64,000 bases of DNA from Volvox africanus. Taxonomy: Eukaryota; Chlorophyta; Chlorophyceae; Chlamydomonadales; Volvocaceae. Of the stretch, positions 36,901 to 49,412 are shown piece after piece (the stretch's first letter is position 1; every line of letters begins with the position of its first letter). The stretch is taken from the NCBI GenBank assembly GCA_030268105.1, contig BSDZ01000086.1, positions 3,860,501 to 3,924,500 of the forward strand, written 5' to 3'. Below the pieces are notes generated by a model. The model was not told the origin of the DNA, made no database searches, and saw only the letters and a program-made list of their open reading frames with translations. A program made the position numbers and the translations under genes.

Positions 36901-39243
36901 GCTCCTGGCCGCAAAGCAGTCAATTTACATGTCTGCCGTGCAGATTGTGGGATCTGCCGTACAGTACTGCATTTCGTGGGCATCGCAGGCCCCGGCAAGG
37001 TGGATGTGTTCACTGTGTGGGCAGCTCTTGAGGTACGTGTTTGTGTTGACGGGGAACGAGGCGACTGGCGACAGAGCCGATGATCACGAACCTGTGTGTG
37101 TATTAACGGGAGTGAAGGAGGTTGACAGGGTGGGTGTAATCCAATGAACTGAGCAGGGGCTGATACGGGGCGGGGCGAGTTCTAGATCCTTAGTATGTGA
37201 GAATAATATAACGTTTGCAACGGCCGTGAAGGATTTCAAGCTCAAAAAATGTTATGTGGTATTTTTGTTGTTTGAAAAAACCTATTTTGGCTTTGGACGG
37301 ATTACCTCAAGTACCCAAAACATATTCGATGTTTCTTATATTCATAGCTACGTGCACACTCTGCCCCAATCCTCTCATCTGCTACGGCTCAATGCAGTTA
37401 ATGACGGCAACCCGGGTCGTCATCGGCGTTCTCTGAGTCATCATCTCCCGAAAGAGCCCCTACCTCAACCGCCGTACAAGTCGCCACCACCGCAACAACC
37501 AACAGTAGCAATGGCGACGGAACTGGGAATCTTTCGCTCATGGCGGCTTGCGCCTCCAGCTACACGGCCGTTGGCATCAGTGGCAATACTGCGGCATCAG
37601 TAGCGGTTGGGATGCGCAGCGTCACCTGTGGCTCATCCCTGCTCCACATCGCCCCATCCCCCTCACTCCCCCCAGACCATCTCCTCGATCCCTTCAGCCA
37701 ATTCCACCCCATCCCTCCCCATAGAGGAACTGAAACGTCAGTAGGGATTACCATTCCTAGTAATACAACCAATTGTGGTTATAACCAGAAATTCGGTATT
37801 GGTACCTGAATGAAGGCATCCTTGGTGCTGCTGAGTCCGCCTCCACTTCGTAGGATTTTCCAACAAATGTATGCTTCCCCACGAATTCATACTTAATTGG
37901 TTCGTTTGTGCATGACTCTTCATATATGTATCTCATTGCTTTAGGTACATACAGAACAAACGAATCTTGCCATTATACTTCCTGTTTACAGCTATAGATG
38001 GCCCTGCGTGCTTGTGCCTGGGCAACGCACGCGTTATAAGTACCTGCGTGTCCTAGAACTAGAATGTACCTAACTCATACTTCATACAAAGCTCTGTGGC
38101 TTGGAAGACACACTGTGTTTACGTATAGCACTTCAAAGTGTCTTTGCATCTGAGGGGTCTTCTGAACCGTAGCTTTCTGTCGCTTCAACACTGCTAAATG
38201 TTTCTGGCTTTTGATGTCAAATCTACACTTACACAGCACATCTAGCATCGTTTCCAATGTTTTGGATGAGGCCCTGCACTTATTTCGTCGGCGGATTGCT
38301 GGTGCGGTGCGGCATACATGGCCGTCCCGCCGCTAAGGCATGCATGTTACATATATACATACATAAAGCAATCTATATGCGAGTTTTGTGTTTTTAAATA
38401 CTGGGAAAATAGCACATCCAATTCTGCCAAAAACGGTCTCTGTGCGCCAGGGGGCTTCGTAGCTAATAAAAGCTAGCGCAACCCCGCCCAGACTCCTGGA
38501 CCCGGTGAACTGCCTCCTATCAAGTTGCGACTGGTGAATTGGTTGACGAAGAGCTCACCCCCACAACCGTTTCTTTATTTCCTCTTGCCGAGCGCGAAGG
38601 ATCTATCTTGCCGGTCCGCATGACTGCCCGCTCTGCCGCTCCTCTGAGCACCTGCGTGCTTTTGAAGCCGAGCATTCGCCATCAATAACTTTGGATCCGG
38701 GGATGCTGCTGCCACGCGCTGCCCTGACCTCTGATGAGCCCCGGAGCCCAGAGAGGTATTGGCGAGGTTTGGTTTTCCTCCCTCCGATGCCCACCCGCAC
38801 CACACAGCAGCGTATCCAAATCAACGTTGCACGCTCCCTGGAGTGACGCGGGCTGATACGGGCGGCGTTCGAGGCACACGACATATACGTGCACTCGAGG
38901 CACGTCTCGCATACGTTGATGGCACCGTTAAGCTTCATGCACTACTGCAAACTGGAAGCGAGCCTTACTGAGTTGCATGGTGCGTTACTGAAGGCGTCCT
39001 CCCGACCGTTCATCAGGAGCCTCACATGGCCTCTGGCCCCTGGCATCTGAAGATATCCTGTCCCACGATGATTACCTCCGGATAAGGCCCCGCTGCGCTT
39101 GTGGCCGCCTCAAGTGGTGTCAGTGGCATCCGCCCCATGCAAGGCATCAAGGCAGCCGACGCTGCTGCGCCGCCAAAGGCGGGGACGTTGTGACTCCTCG
39201 CGCGGCTGTCACGCGAATCTCACGCACAGGCATGAGGGTGCGT
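33929..39243. other. Gene-poor stretch with AT-rich island and simple repeats
   Basis: The missing 5' exons of the glycosyltransferase should lie in the left part, but I could not place them. A cagggac repeat lies at 34172-34193 and a ctgt/ctat tetranucleotide tract at 36707-36732. The piece around 36325-36400 resembles one near 16730-16800. The right end (38.6-39.2 kb) should hold the 3' UTR of the T-protein gene. I see no complete gene. Confidence 0.4.
34950..35450. other. AT-rich island of unknown origin
   Basis: Base composition shifts sharply here, with long runs such as attaattattatgaatatta. An open frame (34939-35166, plus) ends in a lysine-, isoleucine- and phenylalanine-rich tail unlike its surroundings. 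A possible terminal exon follows an acceptor at about 35222 and ends with a stop near 35290 (VMARYERARRFMDRNAL). Organellar insertion or an old mobile element are both possible. Confidence 0.4.
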
Positions 39244-42200
39244 TCACTTCTTTGCGGGCTCGGGGCGCTTGTAATATGGAGTGGGAACAAACGGCATCTT
39301 CGTGACCACGGCGTCGTTTTGCTTGCCGCGCACCTCCACCTTGAGCTGCGTGCCTGGCTTGGCAAAGTCCTTCTCCACATAACTGCGTTTCGAAATAAGT
39401 CGTCATCCGATTTTTAAAAAGTTACTCTCAATGCGAGATACCAAGGGCGCAAACCATTCCCTAATGACTGGGGTTGCGTCGTTAATTGTGGTCCATAACT
39501 ATGGTCAATAATTGCGGGCGTTGGGTAACATTCGAAACTCAAGATGAGGTCCCTGTCCCCGAGTGACAAAAGAAGACCGCGTGCAGGAGAACTGCGTCGG
39601 CAACCCCTCCTCTACATATTTCCACCTCGGTGCCGCCACCCCTCTGTTTTGCACTCACCCCATCGCGATGTTCTTCTTCAAACAGGGACTGAAGGCGCCG
39701 CTGGTCACCTCGCCCACAACCTTGCCATCGGTCGTGCTAACGACACTGTGTTGTCGGGCGGGGGCGCCGCTGCTTACGAAGCCCACGCGGCGCTTGCTGC
39801 GAAGGTAGAGGAAGGCGGGGTTTCGGGAAGAGGCCGAAACCTGGGTTAACAAGTCAGGAAACACGGGGGTTATTAAACGGAGATGGCAGGGGTAATTACC
39901 TCTTAGCAAAACACATAAGATGACGACACGATACGTGTCACCTCAAGCTCCTTGCCCCTGCCCCGGCTGATAGCCATCCCACCGCTCTGGTCCTTCACCT
40001 CGTACCTGACCCCTTCCGCTATCTGCTTTTTAATGATATCACCGCCAAGGAAGTCAAACGCTTCCCGGCGTCGCTTGCCGATGGTCCACGCCAGACCCGC
40101 CTCCACCGGCGTCAAAGTCTCATTAAGGTCATTGCCGTACAGGCACAGACCTGCTTCTAGGCGAAGAGAGTCCCGGGGACCCAGGCCTGGTCGCACCGAC
40201 CCAGGGGGAAGGGTGCAAAGGTGAGAGAGGCGGTAAGGATCCCAACAAATCAATACCTTTCCCGACCTCGGTGAGCTGACGTCTAGTGCCGTCGTGCACG
40301 AATGTGGTGGGGAAGGAGGGAAGGGGTGGGTTAAGGCGAAAACAAGAACACGGCTGCAGAAGGCCAGAGCTTCAATTTAGCAACGAGAAAACACATCTTG
40401 GAATGCGTGGCCATTGGCAAGGTGAACGGCTGGATTGTTCACGTCCGAAACGCCGATAGTGCCGATAGGGTTTACGGGTTGATGGACGATAGGGCAAACA
40501 AAGTATCCGAGCCACCCAGCAGCCCACCCCGCTTTTCTCCTTTTACGAACATCCTTGGCAAGGGCTTGAGGTGTTCAGGGTTTGCTGCTGCGGGGGCATC
40601 TAATACGACCGTCTCGTCCCCAACCCGCCAACCCACGCATTCAGCCAAGCCGCTCACCTGCAAGACGCACTCGATCATTGGCGGTGAGCTTTTCGGCGAG
40701 AGCCACCGCCTGGCTGGAGGGCACGCTGATCTCAAAACCATCTTCGCCCGTGTATCTGTGCGGCGACGTGACAACAAGGTGCGACAGGTGGGCAGGGCAG
40801 GATGGCGCGGGCACGAGGCTTAAACCAAGAAATCTAAAGGTCACTTGATGAGGCAGCACAGACTTATCGAGATGCACGCGAAGGCATATAAACGCACTTA
40901 CATCCCAGGGCTATCCTTAACCCAAGATAGTAACCGTGACTCGCGAAAAGACGATGTACTATGCTCCAAATGAAGGATATCGCCAGCTGGCCAGACTCTT
41001 AGACCTCTGAACATTGCTTGACCTTCGCCGCGTACCCTTGCCATAACCCTTCTTCGCCCGTCTCCCTTACCCCGTGCGCGTGACCCAGCAGGGGATACCC
41101 GCCACGTCAAAGGTCTTGAAGTCACTGAAGTACATGGTTTTGAGGTCCACCCCTGAAGCTAAGGCCCCCAGCACCTCGTGCGCGGCGGGGCCCTGGAGCG
41201 CCAGTAGGCTGCGATCGTCATGCAATGTCAGCGACACATCCAGGCCCTTGGACTGCGCCGACGGGCAAAAGGGAGAGGGGGATACAGAGTTGCAGCAGGA
41301 AATGGGTTGAAAAGGCAAAATCAGCGAAGATCTATCCGACATTAGGCATACTTGATGAAGACGGGTAATCCGCACTCAGGCGGAAAGCGACACCCTGGCA
41401 GATACTTAGGGTTTTAGGGTTTCAGGTTTTTACACCTTAAAACCCAAACATTGCTGCAGCAGGGCTGTACGGCGATATGCGGCCGGCCTTGAACGTTATC
41501 TTCCCGCGCTCTTTAGACCCGGTTTACCATAATCACTAAACCCGGGTACAGGAACCCTGTCAGGTCAGGCAGGGCGATTAGCACCTCACTGAAAAACGGT
41601 AGTCACCCTCAGCTGATAGCTGATAGCTGATGGGTGATAGGTGGGCCACGTCGCGCCAGCACACGACTGGGGTTGGGGTTGGGGTTGCCCCCGGGCGCTA
41701 AGGTGGCCTTGCCCGGCTGGTGTGGGCGGTGCGGTCTGCCAAACACCCTTCATGTCCTTTCATTTCGCTACCTCTGATAAGGGCCCTCTCGTCTGCATGT
41801 CTCAGCGGCTTGCTGTGCCGCCCCACCTATTTCCGCCCAGCCTACTCACCTTGGCTGCCTGAAGGTGCTTGTCCAGGTGCGCCAGGTCCTTATCCCGGCA
41901 GCCCGCGTTCACCACCACGTAAATCTGGTCGCCATTCACCTACGTACCAGAGGACGACGAGGGGGATGGTGCGATTTAGTAAGGACCGAAAAAAGCGCGA
42001 CGTGGCGTTTAAGTTACTTACACCTTGGCTCGAAGCGGACACCAGCGCAGGACGCTGGGCAAGCTTTCAAAGTTTTTCTGACACGTCCCGGTCTCCCGGT
42101 CACCGGCCATTTTCTAAGCAAGGGCTCCTGTTAATAAAAATTCAATTTAAATTTTTAACTTAAAATCTTAATTCAAATGATTTACTTTACCCAGGCTGTC

Positions 42201-43693
42201 CCGCAGCCCTCAGCCCTCGCGGCAAGCTCCCTTTAGCCGGAATCCAACCGCCTGGGGCGCCGGCACCCACCTTGGTAATAACAGTATCATCGATGATACC
42301 GCCCTGCTCGTTTGTAAACACTGACAGCGAGCCGGTGCCATCCTTGAGGCCCGCAATGTCGCCCACCACCAGGCCTTCCAGGAACCTGACTGCGTCCTTG
42401 CCCTAATGCGGGGTAACAGCATGTGAGCGAAAAAAGTCAGTTCGCTAACCTTTTTTAAGAGTTAAATTCACATGCGAAGGTGGAGGGGAAAGTTGTCAGG
42501 GGGCCAGGCCAGGGAAGTTAAAGGGAACAGATTAGCGGTAAGGTGCAAGAAGCTAAATACGGGCATGAAAGATAACTTGCGTGACAAAGGGGGGGGAGGG
42601 GCGGAATGCGCATGCATGTGATGAAACGGGTTTTAAGGTTACCTGTGTGTGTATTGACTTGACAGCAAACAGATTGCGGACTGGGCGGTGCTCTGTCACG
42701 GAGCAGTATACAATCCTAACTTCAGGAGTTGAAGGGGCAGAACAACAGCATTCAAAAGCTAATTTGTCGACTCATAGGATAGGAGAATTGCTATCACTGT
42801 TTCGACAACGTTTGCGCGTATGCGCGAGTGCACTATGAATAATGTATTGCAGACGTTTCTGTACATGTGTGTGTAGGTATGGGCTTGGACATGCATGTGC
42901 GTACGTGTTTGCATAGACGCAAGGGCGTAAGGTAAACAAAATTTCTGTGGGGTTATGGAACTTTATGATTTTCCTTTCGCTGGAATTTGGCGTAGCTAAC
43001 GCAACATGTTGCGTGCCTCATCCGTTGTGTGCGGAAGTCCCCGGGCTTAGGCTGTTAAATAGCTGGCGATCTTTCCCGTAGATCGACGAGAGAATTCAAA
43101 ACTGATAATTTCATCGAGCCATTTAAATATCGGAGGGGTGGACAAAATTATGGCGACTTGGTTCGAGTCCAACATTTCCTCGCCGATCGACATACCCGCA
43201 CATGGCGATCGCTAAGCCGATAATAATTATATTATTATTAAGACTGAAACATCCAATTTAAACCTGTCCATGTTGCACACAGCGGCATGTCCGGCTCACG
43301 AAGCCTACCACTAACGCTTTCACTCACCTTGAGCGTGAGTCCGCACATGTGGGACACGTCAAAAAGTGACGCATTCTTGCGACAAAAAGTGGTGGATTCC
43401 ATTATGCTATCCTTGTACTGGATCGGCATGGACCAGCCAGCGAAGGGTACCATCTTGCCTGTGCAGACACAGGGGGTTGGGACGACCTGCATTCTTCAGC
43501 TTAATTATTCACGATGCCCACCTCCATTGGCAACATGAAAGTCGTATAGAACTGTCTTCTTCAAACTGGCGTCATCGGCGAAGGCGCGACTGAAAAGCAG
43601 CAAGCCGGCCGAGCAAGCGTGCTCGGACGCGCGAAGGGCGCCAGCACGGCCCAGCTGGGGCAGCAGAGACAGGAGACGACGTGACGAAGACAT
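39244..43693 (-). CDS. GCVT: Aminomethyltransferase, T-protein of the glycine cleavage complex
   Basis: Nine exons (minus) are 43693-43522, 43458-43328, 42402-42271, 41939-41850, 41252-41071, 40755-40658, 40186-40006, 39796-39659 and 39382-39244, giving 420 residues, the normal length with a targeting peptide. The protein takes the aminomethyl group from the H-protein lipoamide, releases ammonia and passes the carbon to tetrahydrofolate, in the mitochondrial matrix. The basic, Ser/Arg/Leu-rich first 45 residues look like a presequence. Recognisable blocks are [34 protein letters not shown] (D139-D140, matching the catalytic aspartate region), [25 protein letters not shown] and [16 protein letters not shown]. 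In algae this activity is part of photorespiration. The start is the first ATG before the presequence; the proline iminopeptidase gene starts 290 bp away on the other strand. Confidence 0.96.
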
Positions 43694-43983
43694 TGTAATT
43701 ATTGGACGATTCACTTGCGCAAGGTTTGCGGTCATATCCGTCCACGGTTGCAGTTTGCCGTACGCCCTGTCCAATGCTCATTACTCGGCTTCGTGACATC
43801 TATTACAGGCCTATAAGGATCTTGATCTTCATTGAAGTTTATAATAGAAAGGGTCAGCTTTCGATCTTGTTGTGCTTGTCATATTTATCTTGCACCTTTC
43901 CGATCCTTTGATACGTTGAAGACCGAGGTAGCGATCGATCATACCGCACATGCAAATACCTTAAACCCGTATCATATAAACAC
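43694..43983. promoter_or_regulatory. Bidirectional promoter between T-protein and proline iminopeptidase genes
   Basis: A 290-bp gap separates two outward-facing start codons. It must contain both core promoters and 5' UTRs if the chosen starts are right. A downstream methionine at 44129 could move the peptidase start and widen the gap. No specific factor site is recognised. Confidence 0.45.
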
Positions 43984-46900
43984 ATGCTTTCCAGGACTGT
44001 GGTTAACGGAACTCTACGACAGCTTTCTGACATCAGATCCTTGCCGTCACGACTTCATCGCATCGTTCCCTCTCCCAGCTTCTTATCGAAGACGCAAAGT
44101 AGGGTTAAGTACAAGCCCTTGACTAGCATGGACAGCTTACGGCCGGCTCCGGCTTGCAAACGCCAGCGGACCAGTGTTGAAGTGGAGGGCGTGGCGCCAC
44201 TGCATGAGGCAGGGAAGACCTTCAACGTTCCGGGGCTCGTGGTACGGGAACACACTTTCACAGTGCCTCTGGACTACAGCAACCAGGCGGGGCCGTTCAA
44301 GGGCCAAACCATCACTATCTTTGCCCGGGAGCTTCTGGCGCCGGTCAGGAACGAGACCCTGCCCTTCCTGGTTTACCTCCAAGGTGTGTCTGTGAAGATT
44401 CAGGGTCCAAGCAATTGTAAGTCACACAAAATGGTATTGCTTTACCTACTCAGCTACGCCCTGCTATTTCAGACAGTAGGGTGCGGGATGTACTTCATGG
44501 TTATAGTGGGGAGCTGGATGATGCGTATCGGCTCTTACATTTTGCTGGTGTTCATGGGGGCGATGTAAGTGGCGGTATGACGAGTAACCTTGTGGTGCAC
44601 GTCAATCACCAAAGTTGTAACAAAGGCCAAAGGCCAAACTGTGAATCACAGACGGCCCGACACCTTCATCACATTCACGGTCGGAAGTACGGGCACAGCT
44701 TGGTGCCCTTCGCGGGAATCTAATCAGTCATCAGGGCGATTCCTGGTCTGTGGGGCACCGCCTTGCTTCAGGGCCTTGCTACAGCCCCAGTCAGTAATGT
44801 GAAGCAAGGCATCTGAAGCGTACGTGCCGCCGCCAAGCGTAGGACGTGTGGATGTAAGGAAATCGGAGTCATGACGTCAGGACGCGTGAGGGTATATGAT
44901 TGCCGCCTTTTTTGGCGGGGAGATGATGGAGATGCGTGTGTGAGAGAGAGAATGAGAGAATGATCGACGCTGAGTCTCTGTTTTACTGTCTGTGTTCTAT
45001 TCCTTCAAAAATTCTTACATTTGAGAGTTGGCCGATGAATGGGCCCCTGGATCTATGTGATGTGAACTGAGCCGTATTAAGGACAAGTCCCTGTGTGCTC
45101 TGCCAGTGCGGAGGCATGCACCTGGGGTATACGGGTTTTGGAATCACTGGTAGATGGCTCCCTGGAGCTTCATCCCGAGGAGCTGACCGGGCCCTGGTTA
45201 GAGCTAGCCCGTCGCCCCTACCCAGCCCGCCTCCTCTCCACGTCCTACCTTAGGTACTCGCTTATCCCCTCCATTACAAAAGTCTCAGAGGTCAGAGGTC
45301 AGAGGACGGCTCAGCAGCCGAAGCGGTTGCTGCGTCTGCGAAGGCATCTCAGTATTTTCGTCGGTCTTTGGAAACGGTTCATCAGAATGTTTTGATGTTC
45401 GTTGGTGTCTATTGTTGTATGCAACTGCCCTTCGCGCGAAGCTGTTTTGCTCACGTGCCTGCGTCTGTCCCGGCTGCTGCGACCGTCAGGCGGTCCGGGC
45501 TTCGAAGCCCCTCGGCCGTGCGAGGCGAGCATTTGGATAAAGAGCGCCGTCAACAGCCACCGGGTGGTGCTGCTGGACCAGCGGGGCACCGGGCGCTCGA
45601 CGCCCATCACCACTGCCAACCTTGCCAAGCAGGGAGGGCCGGCACAGCAGGCGGAGTACCTGGCATTGTTCAGGTGGGCGTGGGTCTGGTGTTTTCCAAG
45701 TTGCAAACACTGTCCTGGACGCCTTAAGTTTTGATAGCGAGCGGCGAAGGTGGCGAAGGAGCTGGAGATGATGATTATCACGCACAATAAGACAGGTGAA
45801 AGGGCCGCCACCAGTTAGTCCTCCTGCGCGTCAGGGCCAAATGAGGCAACGGGGAGCGCCTGCTAACCGCGACCTGTTTTCCCTTGCGGCCTGTTTTCCC
45901 TTGCGGCCTGCTACCTCGCCATGTACTTGCTACCTCCCCCTCCCGTCATAGCCAACCAGCGACATCCAGTGTACCCAGTGTGACTTACACCCTGTAGCTG
46001 TGTCGCTGGGTAGTGGTGGCGATTAGTACTATTTGTGCTCCGCAACAGCAGCAGTACTATGTCCCGCGTATTTATACATGAATCGCGCGTTTGGCCCTCC
46101 CGTCTTTGTGAGGACAGCTGAACTGAACACGCGCCTTAACCCTTCTACGCAAACTGGTAGCCATCTGTATGGCCGTGTTCCGTGGCCCCATCCCACCCTT
46201 TCACCCTTTCGCAGGGCGGACAGCATCATCCGTGACTGCGAACACGTCCGGAAGCTGCTGGTGCCCTTGAGCAACTTCGGTGGCAAATGGGCCGTCCTGG
46301 GGCAGTCATTTGGCGGGTTCTGTGCAACCACGTACCTGTGTCAGGCGCCAAAAGGTGAGAGGAGCGAACGGGGCCAGAGTTTTGTGGTGTCATGGATTAC
46401 TAATGGACCTGGCTTGGGGATTTGAGATGCCACTATAGATAGGTGTCGCTATCGCTGGTCCTCTGGTGCGACTTCTTCCCTCCTTGTGCGGTCTCATGTG
46501 GAACTCTCGGTCCGTGCTGCCGCCGCTGCTGGCTGCGGGAGCCCCAACCCGCCTGTTCTTCACAGGTTCTCGACGGCAGTTTCAGGTCTCCTTTATTCGG
46601 CTTCATTCGACTCCCCACCCCGCGCTTCTTATCTTGGCGTTTATGCCATTCTCATAACTGCAATCCCCTCATATCTGTCCGCCTCAGGCCTGATGGAGGT
46701 GCTCATTACGGGAGGCCTTCCACCCCTCGTCACGCAGCCCTGTTCTGCGGAAGACGTCTACCGGGCGCTACACGAGCGTGTGCTTGCGGCCAACGCCAAG
46801 TATTATGAACGGTATGGCCTGGATGTGCGAAGCACACTGGCGCCCTTAGCCTGGCAAGAGCTGGCAAGATTGCTTATTGCGCTTTCCGCCTCACACTTGT

Positions 46901-49412
46901 CTGTACCTTGCCCATGCCGTTCCCTTCCTGCCCACGTCCTGTTCGGGTCGGCTGATCCTGGCGTACCTTGCTATCCCTGATACCCTCATGCGTCGTCTTG
47001 GAGCAGTTTGTTGGGCCCGTCCCAGGGAGAAGAAGGCATTAAGCGGACATCGTGGGGGAAGGGGCTGTCCCTCATAGCTGTAAATGATGTAGTCTTCCTC
47101 CTCCAATAGGCGCATGTGTACGCCAGATAGAGGGGCAGCAGTTATGGCCCTTCAAAATGTCCAAATCTGTTATCCAGAATGAAGTCCCTCCCTGTTCCCT
47201 GTCGTCCACCCCGCCATCATCGAAAATGCCACCACGACCCCAGCTTTCCTAGCGATGTGGAGCTCGTGACGCGCATCGTGCGCTACCTGGCTGCCCAGCC
47301 ATCAGGAGGAGTGCAACTGCCGTCGGGGTCCCACCTAACACCGCGACTCTTTCAGACGCTGGGGCTCTCAGGTGGGGCTCTCAGGGGGGGCTCTCAGGGG
47401 GGGCTCTCAGGGGGGGTAATCAGAGCCGGAGTCGGGGTCGGGATCAGGGTGGGGCCTGGGGGCTTACGCGCTACAAGATGCCGCCAACCATTTCTGTGTC
47501 CTATTCAGGGACCAGGACACAGACGGAGACAGAGTATTGGTTCGCAGCAACTTGCTTGGCGTCCAGGGGAGGGATAATGGATCCAGGAAGCAACCACCGC
47601 CGCTCCACCTTGCCTTGCAATTCCCAGGCCTCGGCCGCCCTACCGCACTGATCCAACAAGCTGACTTGCACTCCAACGCTTCTTTCAGGCCTTGGCACGG
47701 GCGGCAGCTTCGAGCGGCTTCATTACCTGCTAGATAGCTTCTTCGACGCAGACGAGGAAATGACACCCGCCTTTGCCAAGGTAGGAAGGCACGGGGTTCG
47801 GGGGTGAGCCTTTGGGGTGCTGAAAGCGGCGAGCCGGAAGGTGCATAATGGCAAGCCATGGGCCTTAGCAGTTGCCGGCCATCAGCTTGCCAGCTCTTGT
47901 TGGGCCTCTGGTGTTTCGGAGCAATTGCTTCCGCGTTCTTTTGTGAACCTGTGGGGTAGGGAGCACAACTGGTGCACGGCCACAGGAATCCACGAGCGCT
48001 ATGGATAGTTCACTCAAGGCCATACCTGCGGGTGGCTGATCTACCGCGTGACTCCCTTGCCCTGACCTCCCCTTCGGCCCGGCTTCCCCCTCACAGAACT
48101 TCGAATCTTGGCAGTCCTGGGACAGCAATCCACTGTACGCACTACTCCACGAGCCAATCTACTGTCAAGGGCGGGACTCTGCGGCGGACTGGGCTGCGGA
48201 CAGGGTGCGTGACAGCGAGCCCTTCGCGTCGGCGTTTGACCCTGTGGCGGCGGTGACGGAGAACCGGCCCGTCATGTTCACTGGGGAGTGCGTGTACAGG
48301 TGAGGAGTGGGACTGAGTCAGTGTCACCATCGGCATCGGCATCAGCTGATTTCATCGCCGCTCCGCTCGGAGGCCCCAAGCTGCCTAGCGGAATTCCGAA
48401 TCGGTTGGATAGCCCCTGTTTGAAGGAAGATGTGGCGATCCCCTGGTTGAGCAGGCATGTACATTTTGCGCATGAGCATGGGCTCATGTTCATGTTCGTG
48501 TTCGTATATGTATTCGTTTATGCTGCACTGACAGTCACATCTTGTTGTGTGTGGACGGAGCGGCTTAGAGCAAAGCGCCAACCATGTATTCGGAGAGCGG
48601 AGTTACCGGACTGTAACCATATCAAACGATTTCATGGGCCAATCGTCGTTGTGATAAGCGCGTACGAATGAAATGCCGTATTTACTAAACATGCAATGAG
48701 GCCGCGAGCGTGCGTACATCGTGAATGGCAGAGGTATGGGGATGTGGGAAGGGAGGCCAGTTCTTTGTCAGTCGCTGTTGTCATTCGGCAGCGACTGCAG
48801 CAAAACACAAATCCTACACCACTTACGTACAGGTTCATGTATGATGATATTGCGGCGCTGCGACCGTTCAAGGAGACTGCCGACGTGTTGGCCGAGAAGT
48901 CCGAGTGGAACATGCTGTACGACCCCGCGGCGCTGTCTAATAACCGGGTGCCGGTTGCTGCACTGTCGTATTTGGACGATCTGTACGTGGACCACGACAT
49001 GGCCATGGTAAGGGGCGTGGATGCGGATGGTAGGGCGTGGGGGAATTACAAATGTTTACGTATAACTTCCTCTTTTCAAATTATTACATGTATTCCTTAT
49101 TTCAATTCACAACTCTTTCTAGACGATATCCCTTTCCTTCGCTTGGGGCTGATTGTTGCATCTCCTGACGTCTCTGTATATTTCCACCGACAGCGCTGTG
49201 GTATTCGGTTGCCTCTTTCCTGACTAATACGAAAGGGATTCGGCGCTATCCTTTTCACAACTGCCTTTTTTCACCTTCAGGGAACGGCGGCGATCATCAA
49301 GGGGCTGAATTTATGGGTGACCAATGAGTACCGCCACAGCGGCATCCGCGACGACGGTGGCCGCATTTTCGACCGCCTACTGGGCATGGCCCGTAACGCC
49401 GTCTTCGACTGA
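43984..49412 (+). CDS. Proline iminopeptidase (alpha/beta hydrolase, peptidase family S33)
   Basis: Nine exons are 43984-44383, 45490-45673, 46215-46354, 46688-46811, 47253-47371, 47689-47780, 48097-48299, 48833-49007 and 49281-49412, giving 522 residues. The enzyme removes N-terminal proline (and sometimes other residues) from small peptides. Diagnostic motifs are the oxyanion-hole GGPG (134-137), DQRGTGRS, the nucleophile elbow GQSFGG (S226), a YLDDLYV block holding the likely acid D470, and H498 in NEYRHSG. The acid and histidine positions match the S33 order Ser-Asp-His. The first 45 or so residues are Arg/Ser-rich and may be an organelle presequence; a second methionine at 44129 offers a cytosolic form. 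The first intron is 1.1 kb, longer than the others. Intron 5 starts with tandem copies of the exon end and donor region. Confidence 0.93.
47361..47417 (+). repeat. Tandem GGGCTCTCAGG repeat spanning a splice donor
   Basis: Four near-identical 13-14 bp units follow each other. The first unit contains the end of iminopeptidase exon 5 and its GT donor at 47372. The later copies carry GG in place of GT, so they mimic the exon end without a working donor. The pattern suggests slippage duplication at the exon boundary. Confidence 0.8.

Noticed and set aside
43150..43185. ggttcgagtcc box resembling a tRNA T-loop
   Set aside because: The stem has only four pairs and I could not fit an acceptor stem, D arm or anticodon arm at the proper distances.
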